This document shows, in pieces, positions 15,676 through 24,787 of a stretch of 64,000 bases of DNA. The stretch comes from Microbacterium imperiale. GTDB lineage: Bacteria; Actinomycetota; Actinomycetes; Actinomycetales; Microbacteriaceae. Numbering within the stretch: position 1 is the first letter of the stretch; every line of letters begins with the position of its first letter. The notes below the pieces were generated by a model. The model searched no databases. It was not told the origin of the DNA and was given only the letters and a program-made list of their open reading frames with translations. Made by a program: the position numbers and the translations under genes. The stretch lies in contig NZ_JAGIOK010000001.1 of assembly GCF_017876655.1 (NCBI RefSeq), positions 2,542,001 to 2,606,000 of the forward strand. The letters are read 5' to 3'.

Positions 15676-16761
15676 ATGCCCGCCGCCGATGCCGCTCCCG
15701 AGTCGTGGTGGCGGCGCGAGGCGGGCGAGCTCGGGCGCAGCCTGACCCGGTTCGGCCCCGCACCGGGCCCGCGCTGGCATCTGGGGCTGCAGGCCGCGAC
15801 CGCGATGGCGGTGCCCGTCGTCGTCCTGTCGGCGTTGGGGCGGGAGAGCGTCGCCCTCCTGGCCGCGACGGGAGCCTTCGCGACGCTCTACGGCGGACGC
15901 CTCGCGCCGCGCGAGCGGATCGTCGTGGTCCCGATCGTCGCCGCCGTGCTGTGGGTGTGCGCGGCAGCGGGGGTGCTCGCGGGCGTGCTCGGGCCGGTCG
16001 TGGTGGCGGCAGGTCTCGTGGTGGTCGCCGTCGCGGCATCCGTCCTCGTCTTCGCGCTCTCGGTGGGGCCGCCGGGGCCGCTGTTCCCGGTCCTCATCTA
16101 CGGGCTGTCGGCCCACGTGACGGCGCCGTCGGGGTCGCACCGCGGCGTCGATCCGGTGCTGTACCTCGGTGTCGTCGCGGCGTCGCTCGTGTTCGCCTGG
16201 GTCGTGACGGCGGTTCCGGCGCTGCGGCCGGGCCATCGCCGCACGCCGCCGCGCCGGCTCTCGGCACTCTTCCCGCGCGTGCACCGTGACGCCGCGACCC
16301 GCACGCTCGTCGTGCGGGCTGCCGTCGTCGCGATCGCCGGGACGGCGGCGTCGGTCGTCGTCGATCCCGAGCGCGCGTACTGGATCGTCGGTGCCGCGAT
16401 CGCCGTGCTGGGGGTGAGTGTGAGTCGCCGCGTGGCGCTCTCGCGCGGCATCCACCGGGCCGTCGGGACCGCCGCGGGCGCGGGCGCCTACCTCGCGGTG
16501 GCGTTCGTGCCGCTGCCGGGGATCGTGCTGGGCCTGGTCCTCGGAGCGCTGCAGTTCGTCATCGAGCTCGTCGTCGTGCGGCACTACGCGCTCGCGCTGG
16601 TGTTCATCACCCCGCTCGTGCTGCTCATCCTGGGGGCGGCGGGCGGGAGCGGTCCCGAGCTGGCGGTCGAGCGCGTCGTCGACACCGCGGTCGGCGCCGC
16701 CCTCGGAACGCTCAGCAGTCTGATCGTGGTCCCGGGCAGGACGCCGCGCGCCGTGCAGTGA
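15676..16761 (+). CDS. FUSC-family membrane protein
   Basis: A 361-residue membrane protein with two blocks of about four to six membrane segments: residues about 36-160 (including AMAVPVVVLSALG and VVVPIVAAVLWVCAAAGVLAG) and about 215-350 (including YWIVGAAIAVLGVSVSRR and a GTAAGAGAYLAV segment). The RGIHRAVGTAAGAG motif in the second half is typical of FUSC/aromatic-acid-exporter-like proteins. The ATG at 15676 follows GAGAAT by 6 nt. It is followed by a PadR regulator on the same strand, with a clear operator between them. A transport role is inferred. Confidence 0.75.
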   Translation: MPAADAAPESWWRREAGELGRSLTRFGPAPGPRWHLGLQAATAMAVPVVVLSALGRESVALLAATGAFATLYGGRLAPRERIVVVPIVAAVLWVCAAAGVLAGVLGPVVVAAGLVVVAVAASVLVFALSVGPPGPLFPVLIYGLSAHVTAPSGSHRGVDPVLYLGVVAASLVFAWVVTAVPALRPGHRRTPPRRLSALFPRVHRDAATRTLVVRAAVVAIAGTAASVVVDPERAYWIVGAAIAVLGVSVSRRVALSRGIHRAVGTAAGAGAYLAVAFVPLPGIVLGLVLGALQFVIELVVVRHYALALVFITPLVLLILGAAGGSGPELAVERVVDTAVGAALGTLSSLIVVPGRTPRAVQ

Positions 16762-16772
16762 GCCGGTGGAGA

Positions 16773-16811
16773 TACCGGGTATGTATATACTCGCGAATTG
16801 CATACCCGGTA
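16773..16811. promoter_or_regulatory. PadR operator and promoter
   Basis: TACCGGGTATG (16773-16783) and CATACCCGGTA (16801-16811) form a perfect 11-bp inverted repeat with a 17-bp spacer. The spacer holds TATACT (16786-16791), a near-ideal -10 box, so a bound dimer would cover the promoter of the regulator gene starting at 16826. The arrangement suggests negative autoregulation by the PadR protein (inference). Confidence 0.7.
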
Positions 16812-16825
16812 GGGGAAAGGACAAC

Positions 16826-17419
16826 ATGTCGGTGCGATTGAGCCTGCTGGCGATCCTGGATCAGGGCCCGTGCTACGGGTATCAGCTGCGGGCGGAGTTC
16901 GACCGTCGCACCGGATCGACGTGGCCGCTCAATGTCGGGCAGATCTACAACACCCTCGATCGCCTGGAGCGCGACGGCCTCGTCGAGAAGGGCGCGGTCG
17001 ACGAGCAGGGGCACGTGTACTGGCAGATCACGGATGCCGGTCGTGCCGAGGTGTCGTCGTGGCTGCGCTCACCCGTCGAGCGCCCCGCGGGCACGCGCGA
17101 CGAGCTGGCCATCAAGCTCGCGGTGGCCGCGACGCTGCCGGGGGTCGACGTCGCCGACGTGATCCAGGCGCAGCGTCGCGCCTCGCTCGCCCAGGTGGCG
17201 GAGCTGCGCGCCGCGGTCTACCCGGGCGCGGATGCCGACGGCCCCGAGCAGCTCGCCTGGTCACTCGTCGTCGACTCGATGGTCTTCGCGGTCGAGGCGG
17301 AACTGCGGTGGCTCGAGCACGTCGAGCGGCGGCTGGAGCAGCGCCCCGAGCGCGCCCTGGGGCTCGAGCTGTCGACCGTCCGGCCCAAGCGCGGCCGGCC
17401 TGCTCGCAGCGCTGCGTGA
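16826..17419 (+). CDS. PadR-family transcriptional regulator
   Basis: A 197-residue regulator with the PadR winged helix at the N terminus: LSLLAILDQGPCYGYQLRAEF, then WPLNVGQIYNTLDRLERDGLVEK (in parts) and the wing YWQITDAGR. The C-terminal half is helical and matches the PadR/Vir dimerisation region. The ATG at 16826 is used since it follows the operator-promoter and an AGGGGAAAGG ribosome site. Ligand and further targets are unknown. The FUSC-like gene upstream is on the same strand but ends before the operator. Confidence 0.88.
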   Translation: MSVRLSLLAILDQGPCYGYQLRAEFDRRTGSTWPLNVGQIYNTLDRLERDGLVEKGAVDEQGHVYWQITDAGRAEVSSWLRSPVERPAGTRDELAIKLAVAATLPGVDVADVIQAQRRASLAQVAELRAAVYPGADADGPEQLAWSLVVDSMVFAVEAELRWLEHVERRLEQRPERALGLELSTVRPKRGRPARSAA

Positions 17420-17596
17420 GAGCCGTTCTCAGGCGACTGCCAGGAAACCGCCGCGATCCGCATGAGGGCGCGGATCGCCGCTTCGGGAATCGGGGCTTTT
17501 CCGCCCTTTTCGCGGTCATCGTCCAATCCGCATCCGGGGGGCGTCCCGGATAGTCCCACGTGCCGCAACCCTGCGGACGTGATGGAAGGAAGAGAC

Positions 17597-18259
17597 ATGC
17601 GTACGAACCTGAAGCGAGCAACGTTCTTCGGCACGGCGGGCCTCGGCGTCGCCGCGATCGCCACCGCCGGATTCGCTCTGCCCGCGTCGGCCGACGACAG
17701 CACGACCGTCGACTCGTCCACCACCGACACGAACACCTCGACCGACGTGTCGTCGTCGTTCGACGCGCTGTCGACGTTCATCGACGGCGTCCTCGACGCC
17801 AACGGCAACGCGGTCGGCGAGAACGCCGCCATCGGCAACCTCGGTCTCGACGGCGGCCTCGTCAACGGCCCGCTCATCAGCGACGTCGGCAACGGCGCGC
17901 TCCTGTCGGGCAACGACACCCCGATCGCCTCGGGCAACGAGACGAACGCCCCGATCGGCTCGGGCAACGACACCGCCGTGGACGCTCCGATCGGCTCGGG
18001 CAACGAGGTCGGCAACGGCAGCGGCAACGGCAACGAGGTCGGCTCGGGCAACGAGGCCGGCAACGGCAACGAGGCGGGCACCGGCAACCAGGCCGACACC
18101 GACCTCGGCAACGGCACCGACGTGGGCACGGGCGACGTCAGCACCGGCGACCTCACGAGCGGCATCGAGAACACCGTCGACAACACGGTCGACAACCTCG
18201 TCGGCGACGTCACGTCCGACGTCGACGACCTCGTGGGCGGCATCCTCGGCGACCGCTGA
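17597..18259 (+). CDS. Secreted Asn/Gly-repeat protein
   Basis: A 220-residue exported protein. A signal peptide (RTNLKRATFFGTAGLGVAA, then ATAGFALPASA) precedes an Asp/Ser/Thr-rich stretch and a repetitive region (residues about 98-175) built from SGNE, SGND and GNGNE units. The tail (about 180-220) has NTVDNTVDNLVGDVTSD, a possible amphipathic helix. It has no cysteine, LPXTG or lipobox. GGAAGGAAG (17584-17592) is the ribosome site. The 177 bp before it hold no gene. Function is unknown; the composition suggests a flexible wall or extracellular protein. Confidence 0.7.
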   Translation: MRTNLKRATFFGTAGLGVAAIATAGFALPASADDSTTVDSSTTDTNTSTDVSSSFDALSTFIDGVLDANGNAVGENAAIGNLGLDGGLVNGPLISDVGNGALLSGNDTPIASGNETNAPIGSGNDTAVDAPIGSGNEVGNGSGNGNEVGSGNEAGNGNEAGTGNQADTDLGNGTDVGTGDVSTGDLTSGIENTVDNTVDNLVGDVTSDVDDLVGGILGDR

Positions 18260-18377
18260 TCCACGTCGCGGCGCTCGTCTCCGAGCGTCGCTCCGACTCC
18301 GCACGGGCGGCATCGACTACGGTCGGTGCCGCCCGTCGGCGTGCCAGGGGGCGGAGGTCGCCCGCTAGCCTGGCGAG

Positions 18378-19382
18378 ATGAGCGAAGAGGCGCACGGCCG
18401 GATGCGCGTGGGCGTGCGGGATGTCGCTGCGGCGGCCGGCGTGTCGACGCAAACCGTCTCGCGCGTGCTCAACGATCATCCGCACATCCGCCCCGAGACG
18501 CGTGAGCGCGTCGTCGCCGCGATGGCCGAACTCGGATACCGCGTCAACAACGCCGCCCGCAGTCTCGGGACGGCGACGACGCGCACCATCGGGGTGCTGG
18601 CCTCTGACACCGACCTGTTCGGCCCCGCCGCGGGCATCGCCGCGCTCGAGCGCGCGGCCCGATCGGCGGGGAGGTGGATCGCCACGGCGTACGCCGACGG
18701 CGTCGACGCCGCGAGCGTCACCGAGGCCGCGGAGCACCTGCTGGCCCAGGGCGTCGACGGCATCGTCCTCGTCGCGCCGCACACCACCGCGATCGAGGCG
18801 CTGGGCGTCGCGCGCCCGGGCGTGCCGATCGTGTCGCTCCACGGCGCCGCAACAGTGGCCGGCGGCGCGCAGCGGCAAGCCGAGGGTGCCGCGCTGGCCG
18901 TCGAGCACCTCGTCGCGCTCGGACACCGTCGTATCGGGCGGGTGTCGGGTCCGTCGGAATGGCTCGAGGCGATCGCCCGCGACCGCGGCACGGCCGACGC
19001 TCTCGCGCGTCACGGCCTGAGCGCAGCGGGCCGGTGGGCGGGGGACTGGTCCGCCGGGTCGGGCGCGGCTCTCGCGGCCCCGGTCGCCGACGCGCTGCGA
19101 GGCACCGACCCGCCGACGGCTTTCGTCGTCGCGAACGACCAGATGGCCCTCGGCCTGATGTCGGGTCTCGACGCGCTCGGGGTGTCGGTGCCGGGCGACG
19201 TCAGCGTGGTGGGATTCGACGACCACCCGGATGCCGCCTTCTACCGGCCTGCGCTGACGACCGTGCGCCTCGACATCGCGGGCGAGGCGCGGCGATGCGT
19301 CGCGGTATTGCTGGGCGAGCCCCGTCCCGCAGACCCGGAGGCGCCGCGCCTCGTGGTCCGATCGTCGACCCGATCGCACTGA
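18378..19382 (+). CDS. LacI-family transcriptional regulator (likely arabinose repressor)
   Basis: A 334-residue LacI-type regulator: the helix-turn-helix is VRDVAAAAGVSTQTVSRVLN (residues about 13-32), followed by the hinge helix NNAARSLGTATTRTIGVLAS and a periplasmic-binding-protein-like sugar domain. The ATG lies exactly 6 nt after TAGCCT (18366-18371). The next gene is a carbohydrate kinase preceded by a 14-bp palindrome of LacI-operator type, and araA follows. It is therefore inferred to repress this operon in response to arabinose or a derivative. Confidence 0.88.
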   Translation: MSEEAHGRMRVGVRDVAAAAGVSTQTVSRVLNDHPHIRPETRERVVAAMAELGYRVNNAARSLGTATTRTIGVLASDTDLFGPAAGIAALERAARSAGRWIATAYADGVDAASVTEAAEHLLAQGVDGIVLVAPHTTAIEALGVARPGVPIVSLHGAATVAGGAQRQAEGAALAVEHLVALGHRRIGRVSGPSEWLEAIARDRGTADALARHGLSAAGRWAGDWSAGSGAALAAPVADALRGTDPPTAFVVANDQMALGLMSGLDALGVSVPGDVSVVGFDDHPDAAFYRPALTTVRLDIAGEARRCVAVLLGEPRPADPEAPRLVVRSSTRSH

Positions 19383-19421
19383 GCCGGAGTGCGTCGAGCG
19401 GAGGAGTGGTGCTCGACCGGG

Positions 19422-19435
19422 TGTTACCGGTAACA
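19422..19435. promoter_or_regulatory. LacI-family operator TGTTACCGGTAACA
   Basis: TGTTACCGGTAACA is a perfect 14-bp palindrome with the central CG typical of LacI-family sites. It overlaps a possible -10 box (TAACAT, 19431-19436) about 34 bp before the kinase start. It is the only copy seen in the ara region. Confidence 0.8.
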
Positions 19436-19469
19436 TGATCGCACCGCGGCTCGACCAATGGAGGCATCC

Positions 19470-21065
19470 GTGACCAACAGCGCCACTCGCGACGACATCG
19501 TCGCCGGTCGCACCAGTCTGGGCATCGAGTTCGGCTCGACGCGTATCAAGGCGTGCCTCATCGGGCCCGACCCGACCGACGTCATCGCGACGGGATCTCA
19601 CGCGTGGGAGAACCGCTTCGAAGACCGGCGGTGGACATACTCCCTCGACGACGTGTGGTCGGGGCTGCAGGCGGCCTACGCCGATCTCGTCGCCGAGGTG
19701 CGAGCACGCTACGACGTGACGCCCGAGACCTTCGGGGCGATCGGCGTCTCGGCGATGATGCACGGCTACCTCGCTTTCGACGAGGCCGATGATCTGCTGG
19801 TGCCGTTCCGTACGTGGCGCAACACGAGCACGGGTCCGGCCGCGGCCGAGCTCAGCACGCTGCTGGGCATCAACATCCCCCTGCGCTGGTCGATCGCGCA
19901 CCTGCACCAGGCGGTGCTCGATGCCGAGCCGCACGTCGGCGACATCCGATTCGTCACGACCCTCGCCGGCTACGTCCACAGCCGCCTGACGGGCGAGAAG
20001 GTGCTCGGTGTCGGCGACGCGTCGGGCATGTTCCCCATCGACCCCGCGACGCGCGACTACGACCAGCGCCGCGTCGACCTCTTCGACGCCCACGCGGCGG
20101 GCCGGCTGCCCGCCGACCTGCGCTCGCTGCTGCCGGCCGTGCGCGTGGCCGGAGAAGCCGCCGGGACGCTGACGTCCGCGGGCGCGGCCCTGCTCGATCC
20201 GTCCGGTGTGCTGCGTCCCGGCGTCCCGTTCTGCCCGCCCGAGGGCGATGCGGGAACCGGCATGGTCGCGACCGCCGCGGTCGCCCCGCGCACCGGCAAC
20301 GTCAGCGCCGGCACGAGCATCTTCGCGATGGTCGTGCTCGAGCGTCCGCTGCAGAGCATGCACCACGAGATCGACGTCGTCACGACCCCCGCGGGCGACC
20401 TCGTCGCGATGGTGCACTGCAACAACGGCGCCAGTGAGCTGGCCGCGTGGGCGGGTATGTTCGAGCGGTTCTCGGCCGCCGCGGGCTTCCCGCTCGAGCC
20501 CGACGCCGTCTACGAGGCGCTCTTCCGCGAGGCTCTCGCCGCCGAGGCGGACGCCGGCGGGCTGCTGGCCTACAACCACCTGGCCGGTGAACCGATCGCC
20601 GGCACCGACGAGGGGCGTCCGCTCTTCGTGCGCACGCCCGACAGTCGCTTCACCCTCGGCAATGCGATCCGCGCGCAGCTGTACGGGGTCTTCGGCACGC
20701 TCGCCCTGGGCATGCGCGTGCTCGACGCCGAGGGCGTCGCGCTCGACCGCATGTTCGCGCACGGCGGGATGTTCCGCACCGCCGGCGTCGCGCAGCGATT
20801 CCTCGCCGCAGCCCTGGGTGCACCCGTCGCGGTCGGTGAGACCGCCTCGGAGGGCGGGGCCTGGGGCATCGCCGTCCTCGCCGCCTACCTCGGCCACAGC
20901 GCCGAGCTCGACCTCGACGCCTACCTGCAGCAGCGCGTGTTCGCTGCGGCATCCGTCGACGTCGCCGAACCCGACGCAGCGGATGCCGCCGGCTTCGCCG
21001 CCTACCTCGACCGATACGACGCCGGCCTCGCGATCGAACGCGCCGCCGTCGCCGCCCTCTCGTAA
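19470..21065 (+). CDS. FGGY-family carbohydrate kinase (probable L-ribulokinase)
   Basis: A 531-residue FGGY kinase. The N-terminal phosphate-binding motif is [16 protein letters not shown], the substrate loop is [14 protein letters not shown], and the C-terminal ATP-binding part contains [22 protein letters not shown] and [19 protein letters not shown]. The sequence is unlike classical E. coli AraB. It belongs to a branch often found beside araA, so L-ribulose is the likely substrate (inference from context). GTG at 19470 is preferred to ATG at 19458, because GGAGG (19460-19464) then serves as its ribosome site. It lies 16 nt before araA. Confidence 0.8.
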   Translation: MTNSATRDDIVAGRTSLGIEFGSTRIKACLIGPDPTDVIATGSHAWENRFEDRRWTYSLDDVWSGLQAAYADLVAEVRARYDVTPETFGAIGVSAMMHGYLAFDEADDLLVPFRTWRNTSTGPAAAELSTLLGINIPLRWSIAHLHQAVLDAEPHVGDIRFVTTLAGYVHSRLTGEKVLGVGDASGMFPIDPATRDYDQRRVDLFDAHAAGRLPADLRSLLPAVRVAGEAAGTLTSAGAALLDPSGVLRPGVPFCPPEGDAGTGMVATAAVAPRTGNVSAGTSIFAMVVLERPLQSMHHEIDVVTTPAGDLVAMVHCNNGASELAAWAGMFERFSAAAGFPLEPDAVYEALFREALAAEADAGGLLAYNHLAGEPIAGTDEGRPLFVRTPDSRFTLGNAIRAQLYGVFGTLALGMRVLDAEGVALDRMFAHGGMFRTAGVAQRFLAAALGAPVAVGETASEGGAWGIAVLAAYLGHSAELDLDAYLQQRVFAAASVDVAEPDAADAAGFAAYLDRYDAGLAIERAAVAALS

Positions 21066-21081
21066 CCCGGAAGAAGAAATC

Positions 21082-22584
21082 ATGACCCTCTCCACCTCGC
21101 TCGAGCAGTACACCGTCTGGTTCGTCACCGGCAGTCAGAACCTCTACGGCGATGAGACCCTCCGTCAGGTCGCCGAGCAGTCCCAGCAGGTCGTCGCCGG
21201 TCTCGCGGGCCTGCCCGTCCGCGTCGAGTGGAAGCCGGTGCTCAAGGACTCCGAGTCGATCCGCCGCCTGGCGCTCGACGCCAACGCCGACGACTCGGTC
21301 ATCGGCGTCATCGCGTGGATGCACACCTTCAGCCCGGCGAAGATGTGGATCACCGGCCTGGACGCGCTGCGCAAGCCGCTGCTGCACCTGCACACGCAGG
21401 CGAACGTCGAGCTGCCCTGGGCCGACATCGACTTCGACTTCATGAACCTCAATCAGGCCGCCCACGGCGACCGCGAGTTCGGCTACATCCAGACGCGTCT
21501 CGGCGTTCCCCGCAAGACCGTCGTGGGCCACGTGTCGAACCCCGCCGTGGTGCAGCAGATCGAAGACTGGGAGCGGGCGGCCGCGGGCTGGCAGGCCGTC
21601 CGCACCCTCAAGCTCGCCCGGTTCGGTGACAACATGCGCTACGTCGCGGTCACCGAGGGCGACAAGACCGAGGCCGAGCTCCAGTTCGGCGTGCAGGTCA
21701 ACACCTGGGGCGTCAACGAGCTGGCGGATGCCGTCGCCGCAGCGACCGAGGAACAGATCGACGCCCTCGTGGCCGAATACCTCGACGCGTACGACGTCGC
21801 CGACGAGCTGCGGCCCGGGGGCGAGCGCCACCAGTCCCTGCGCGACGGCGCGGCGATCGAGGTCGGCCTGCGCTCGTTCCTCGAGGAGGGCGGCTTCGGT
21901 GCCTTCACGACCTCGTTCGAAGACCTCGGTGCACTCACGCAGCTGCCGGGCCTCGCGGTCCAGCGCCTCATGGCCGAGGGTTACGGCTTCGGCGCGGAAG
22001 GTGACTGGAAGACGGCCATCCTCGTGCGCGTCGCCAACGTCATGGGCGCGGGTCTCCCCGGCGGCGCGAGCCTCATGGAGGACTACACGTACGACCTCGT
22101 TCCCGGCTCCGAGCGCATCCTCGGCGCCCACATGCTCGAGGTCTCGCCGTCGCTGACGACCGCGAAGCCGCGCCTGGAGATCCACCCGCTCGGTATCGGC
22201 GGAAAGGACGACCCGGTCCGCCTCGTCTTCACGGCCGACCCCGGACCGGCACTCGTGGTCGCCCTCAGCGACATGCGCGACCGCTTCCGCCTGACGGCGA
22301 ACGTCGTCGAGAACGTCGAGGCGCCCGACCTGCCCAAGCTGCCGGTCGGCCGCGCGATCTGGAAGCCGGCCCCGGACTTCGCGACGTCGGCCGCGTGCTG
22401 GCTCGCCGCCGGCGCTGCGCACCACACCGTCATGACCACCGCGGTCGGCATCGAGGTGTTCCGCGATTTCGCCGAGATCGCCGGCACCGAGCTCGTCGTC
22501 ATCGACGAGGACACGACGGTGCGAGGATTCCAGAAGGAGCTCCGCTGGAACCAGGCCTATTACCGCCTCGCGCGGGGCCTGTGA
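21082..22584 (+). CDS. araA: L-arabinose isomerase
   Basis: A 500-residue enzyme converting L-arabinose to L-ribulose. It opens with [18 protein letters not shown], the family signature, and contains [51 protein letters not shown] and [11 protein letters not shown], which carry the Glu and His metal ligands. Length equals the usual 500. GGAAGAAG precedes the ATG. It lies in one operon with the kinase and mutarotase. The usual third gene, araD (L-ribulose-5-phosphate 4-epimerase), is not in the window. Confidence 0.97.
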   Translation: MTLSTSLEQYTVWFVTGSQNLYGDETLRQVAEQSQQVVAGLAGLPVRVEWKPVLKDSESIRRLALDANADDSVIGVIAWMHTFSPAKMWITGLDALRKPLLHLHTQANVELPWADIDFDFMNLNQAAHGDREFGYIQTRLGVPRKTVVGHVSNPAVVQQIEDWERAAAGWQAVRTLKLARFGDNMRYVAVTEGDKTEAELQFGVQVNTWGVNELADAVAAATEEQIDALVAEYLDAYDVADELRPGGERHQSLRDGAAIEVGLRSFLEEGGFGAFTTSFEDLGALTQLPGLAVQRLMAEGYGFGAEGDWKTAILVRVANVMGAGLPGGASLMEDYTYDLVPGSERILGAHMLEVSPSLTTAKPRLEIHPLGIGGKDDPVRLVFTADPGPALVVALSDMRDRFRLTANVVENVEAPDLPKLPVGRAIWKPAPDFATSAACWLAAGAAHHTVMTTAVGIEVFRDFAEIAGTELVVIDEDTTVRGFQKELRWNQAYYRLARGL

Positions 22585-22616
22585 GCTCCATCCACCAGAA
22601 CCGAGAGGGGACGCCC

Positions 22617-23552
22617 GTGGCGGCATCCGGAACGTCGTACGTGCTGCGCGCGGGCGAGGCAGAGGCGATCATCGCCAGTGTGGGGGCGTCGCTGCGCTCG
22701 TATCGGGTCGGCGGACGCGACCTCACCGTGCCCTACGGTGAGGACGAGGTGCGGCCCGGCTACCGCGGGGCGACCCTCGCGCCCTGGCCGAACCGCGTCG
22801 TCGACGGCGAGTACGAGGTGGCGGGCACCCGCTACAAGCTGGCGCTCACCGAGCCCCAGCGGCACCACGCTCTGCACGGACTCGTCGCCTGGCTCGACTT
22901 CGAGGCGGTGGTCGTGGCCGCCGACCACGTGACCCTCGCGGCGACCGTGGTCGCGCAGACCGCGTACCCCTGGACGCTGCGCGTCGAGACGACTTATCGC
23001 CTCGGGGCGGACGGGCTGACCCAGACGGTGCGGGCCACCAACGAGAGCGCGGATGCCGCCCCCTTCGGCACCGGCCCGCATCCGTACCTCGTGGCGGGTT
23101 CGTCGCCGCTGGACGAATGGTCGCTCGAGCTGCCCGCCGAGCGCGTCCTCGAGGTCACGCCCGACCGGCTCTCGCCGATCGCGCTGGCCGACGTCGCGGG
23201 GTCGGAGCGGTTCGACTTCCGCCGGCCGCGGACGCTCGGCGCCGTCGAGATCGACCACGCGTTCACCGACGTGTCGCGATCGGACTCCGGTGAGGCGACG
23301 GTGCGGGTGACCGACCCGAGCGGCACGGGCGTGGCGATCTCGTGGGGCGAGGCGTGCGGCTGGGTGCAGGTGCACACCGCCGACCTGCCGGGAGGTCCCG
23401 AGCAGCCGGGTCACCGTGCCGGGCTGGCGGTCGAGCCGATGACGTGCGCTCCGGATGCGTTCAACGCGAGCCGTTACGACTACGACGCGGGGCTGATCTT
23501 CATCGAGCCGGGAGGCTCGAGCGAGGCCTCCTGGCGAATCAGCCCGCTGTAA
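22617..23552 (+). CDS. Aldose 1-epimerase-family protein
   Basis: A 311-residue galactose-mutarotase-like beta-sandwich protein. Family marks are LAPWPNRVVDGEYEVAG, HHALHGLVAWLDFEAV (catalytic His), GPHPYLVAG (second His) and a late EPMTCAPDAFN (general-base Glu). GTG at 22617 is preferred because GAGAGGGG (22603-22610) precedes it; an alternative GTG at 22581 overlaps the araA stop. It would interconvert alpha and beta arabinose or related aldoses and completes the ara operon. Confidence 0.88.
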   Translation: MAASGTSYVLRAGEAEAIIASVGASLRSYRVGGRDLTVPYGEDEVRPGYRGATLAPWPNRVVDGEYEVAGTRYKLALTEPQRHHALHGLVAWLDFEAVVVAADHVTLAATVVAQTAYPWTLRVETTYRLGADGLTQTVRATNESADAAPFGTGPHPYLVAGSSPLDEWSLELPAERVLEVTPDRLSPIALADVAGSERFDFRRPRTLGAVEIDHAFTDVSRSDSGEATVRVTDPSGTGVAISWGEACGWVQVHTADLPGGPEQPGHRAGLAVEPMTCAPDAFNASRYDYDAGLIFIEPGGSSEASWRISPL

Positions 23553-23567
23553 GGCGGGAGCCGGGCG

Positions 23568-24125
23568 TCAGTGCCCGTGCTCGGTCGAGAAGAGCGGGTG
23601 GTCCGAGTGGTCGGGCGCGGCACGCCCGGCCTCGGTAGCGCCCAGGGCGGGCGTGACGAGCCCGGCGACGATGACGCAGCCGGCGATCATGCCGAGGACG
23701 CTGGTGCGTTGGACGGTGCGGCCCTCGGCTGAGCCGGCCGGGTGGGCGGCGTCGTCCGCGCCGGAGCGCGCGCGCCGGACGACGAACGCCGAGGCGACGC
23801 CGTACGCGAGGTGGAGCAGCACGGCCACGCCGACAGCGTGGACGCTGATGCGCACCGGGTCGACCGCGAGAGCGAGACCCGACGCGACGGTTCCGATCAC
23901 GGCGATCGCCATGCCGGTGCGCGGAGCGACGAGGCGGCCGCGGGTCAGGGCGGCGACGCCCCAACCCAGGGCGGCCGCCCCGACGACTGCCGCGAGGACA
24001 CCGACGCCGCGATCAGCGACGCCGGTGCCCTGCGTGATCATGCCCGCGCCCACGCCGAGCTGAAGCAGGCCAGCCCCCCACGCGGCGAGCGTGGGCCAGG
24101 AGCGGGTGAGCGCGGCGGTGTTCAT
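23568..24125 (-). CDS. Hypothetical membrane protein (DUF4383-linked)
   Basis: A 185-residue protein with about four to five membrane segments: WPTLAAWGAGLLQLGVGAGM, VGVLAAVVGAAALGWGVAAL, GMAIAVIGTVASGLALAV, VGVAVLLHLAYGVASAFVV and MIAGCVIVAGLVTPALGAT. The C-terminal tail is His/Asp-rich (DHSDHPLFSTEHGH) and could bind a metal. Its ATG shares one base with the stop of the upstream DUF4383 gene (TGATG), so the two are translated together. Function is unknown. Confidence 0.7.
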   Translation of the reverse strand: MNTAALTRSWPTLAAWGAGLLQLGVGAGMITQGTGVADRGVGVLAAVVGAAALGWGVAALTRGRLVAPRTGMAIAVIGTVASGLALAVDPVRISVHAVGVAVLLHLAYGVASAFVVRRARSGADDAAHPAGSAEGRTVQRTSVLGMIAGCVIVAGLVTPALGATEAGRAAPDHSDHPLFSTEHGH

Positions 24126-24541
24126 CAGGCGACGGCGTGGCGACGGTTGTCGACGGCGCGGTCGGTGCCGAGGCCGACACCCAGCAGCACGAGGGCGCTG
24201 GCGAGGTGCAGGAAGTGGTCGGCGGTGTTCAGGGCCAGCACGTTGGCGGCGCTGTCCTGGATGAAGAAGCCGACGATGCCGAGCAGCAGGTAGGCGGCGC
24301 CGACCGTGATGTTGACGCTCTTCGCGGCGCGGACGCCCGACAGGCCGCCGATGAGCAGCGCGGCACCGATCAGGAGGTGCGCGATGTTGTGCAGCGGGTT
24401 GACCTCGAAGATGCCGAGCAGCAGGCCACCCTCGGTGGCGATGAACTCGACGCCGGCGGTCACGGTGAAGCCGAGGAGGCCGACGAGGATGTAGACGGCG
24501 CCGAAGATGATGGCGACGAGGCGGTTCGGTGATGTACGCAT
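24125..24541 (-). CDS. DUF4383 membrane protein
   Basis: A 138-residue four-helix membrane protein: RLVAIIFGAVYILVGLLGF, NIAHLLIGAALLIGG, ITVGAAYLLLGIVGFFI and LASALVLLGVGLG. The NPLHNIAHLLIG and TADHFLHLASA motifs, with paired His, are typical of DUF4383. A strong ribosome site (GGGAGGGAA on the minus strand) precedes the ATG. It is the first gene of a two-gene unit. Function is unknown. Confidence 0.8.
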   Translation of the reverse strand: MRTSPNRLVAIIFGAVYILVGLLGFTVTAGVEFIATEGGLLLGIFEVNPLHNIAHLLIGAALLIGGLSGVRAAKSVNITVGAAYLLLGIVGFFIQDSAANVLALNTADHFLHLASALVLLGVGLGTDRAVDNRRHAVA

Positions 24542-24756
24542 GAGGATTCCCTCCCATTGGGCGACGGGTGTCGCGGTGCTGCGGTTGTTCGGTGGAGATC
24601 GCAGATCGGTTTGCCCTGCGGCATCCGGTCTGAGGTGTTCGATTTCGGTCGCTCTCTCGGGAGGCTACGGTCAGCGAGTTCACGGCTCACAGGCGTTGTG
24701 CTGCGCATGCTGGGGTGGTATGGGAAGTCGCCCTGCTGTGCGGAGAGGGTGCCCCA

Positions 24757-24762
24757 TAGGAT
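24757..24762 (+). promoter_or_regulatory. Probable -10 box for the gene at 24788
   Basis: TAGGAT lies 25 nt before the GTG at 24788 and is followed by a purine-rich ribosome site (GGTGAGGAGGGG). The rest of the 246-bp divergent region between this gene and DUF4383 shows no other gene or repeat. Confidence 0.4.
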
Positions 24763-24787
24763 TGAGGGGAGGTGAGGAGGGGCAGCG

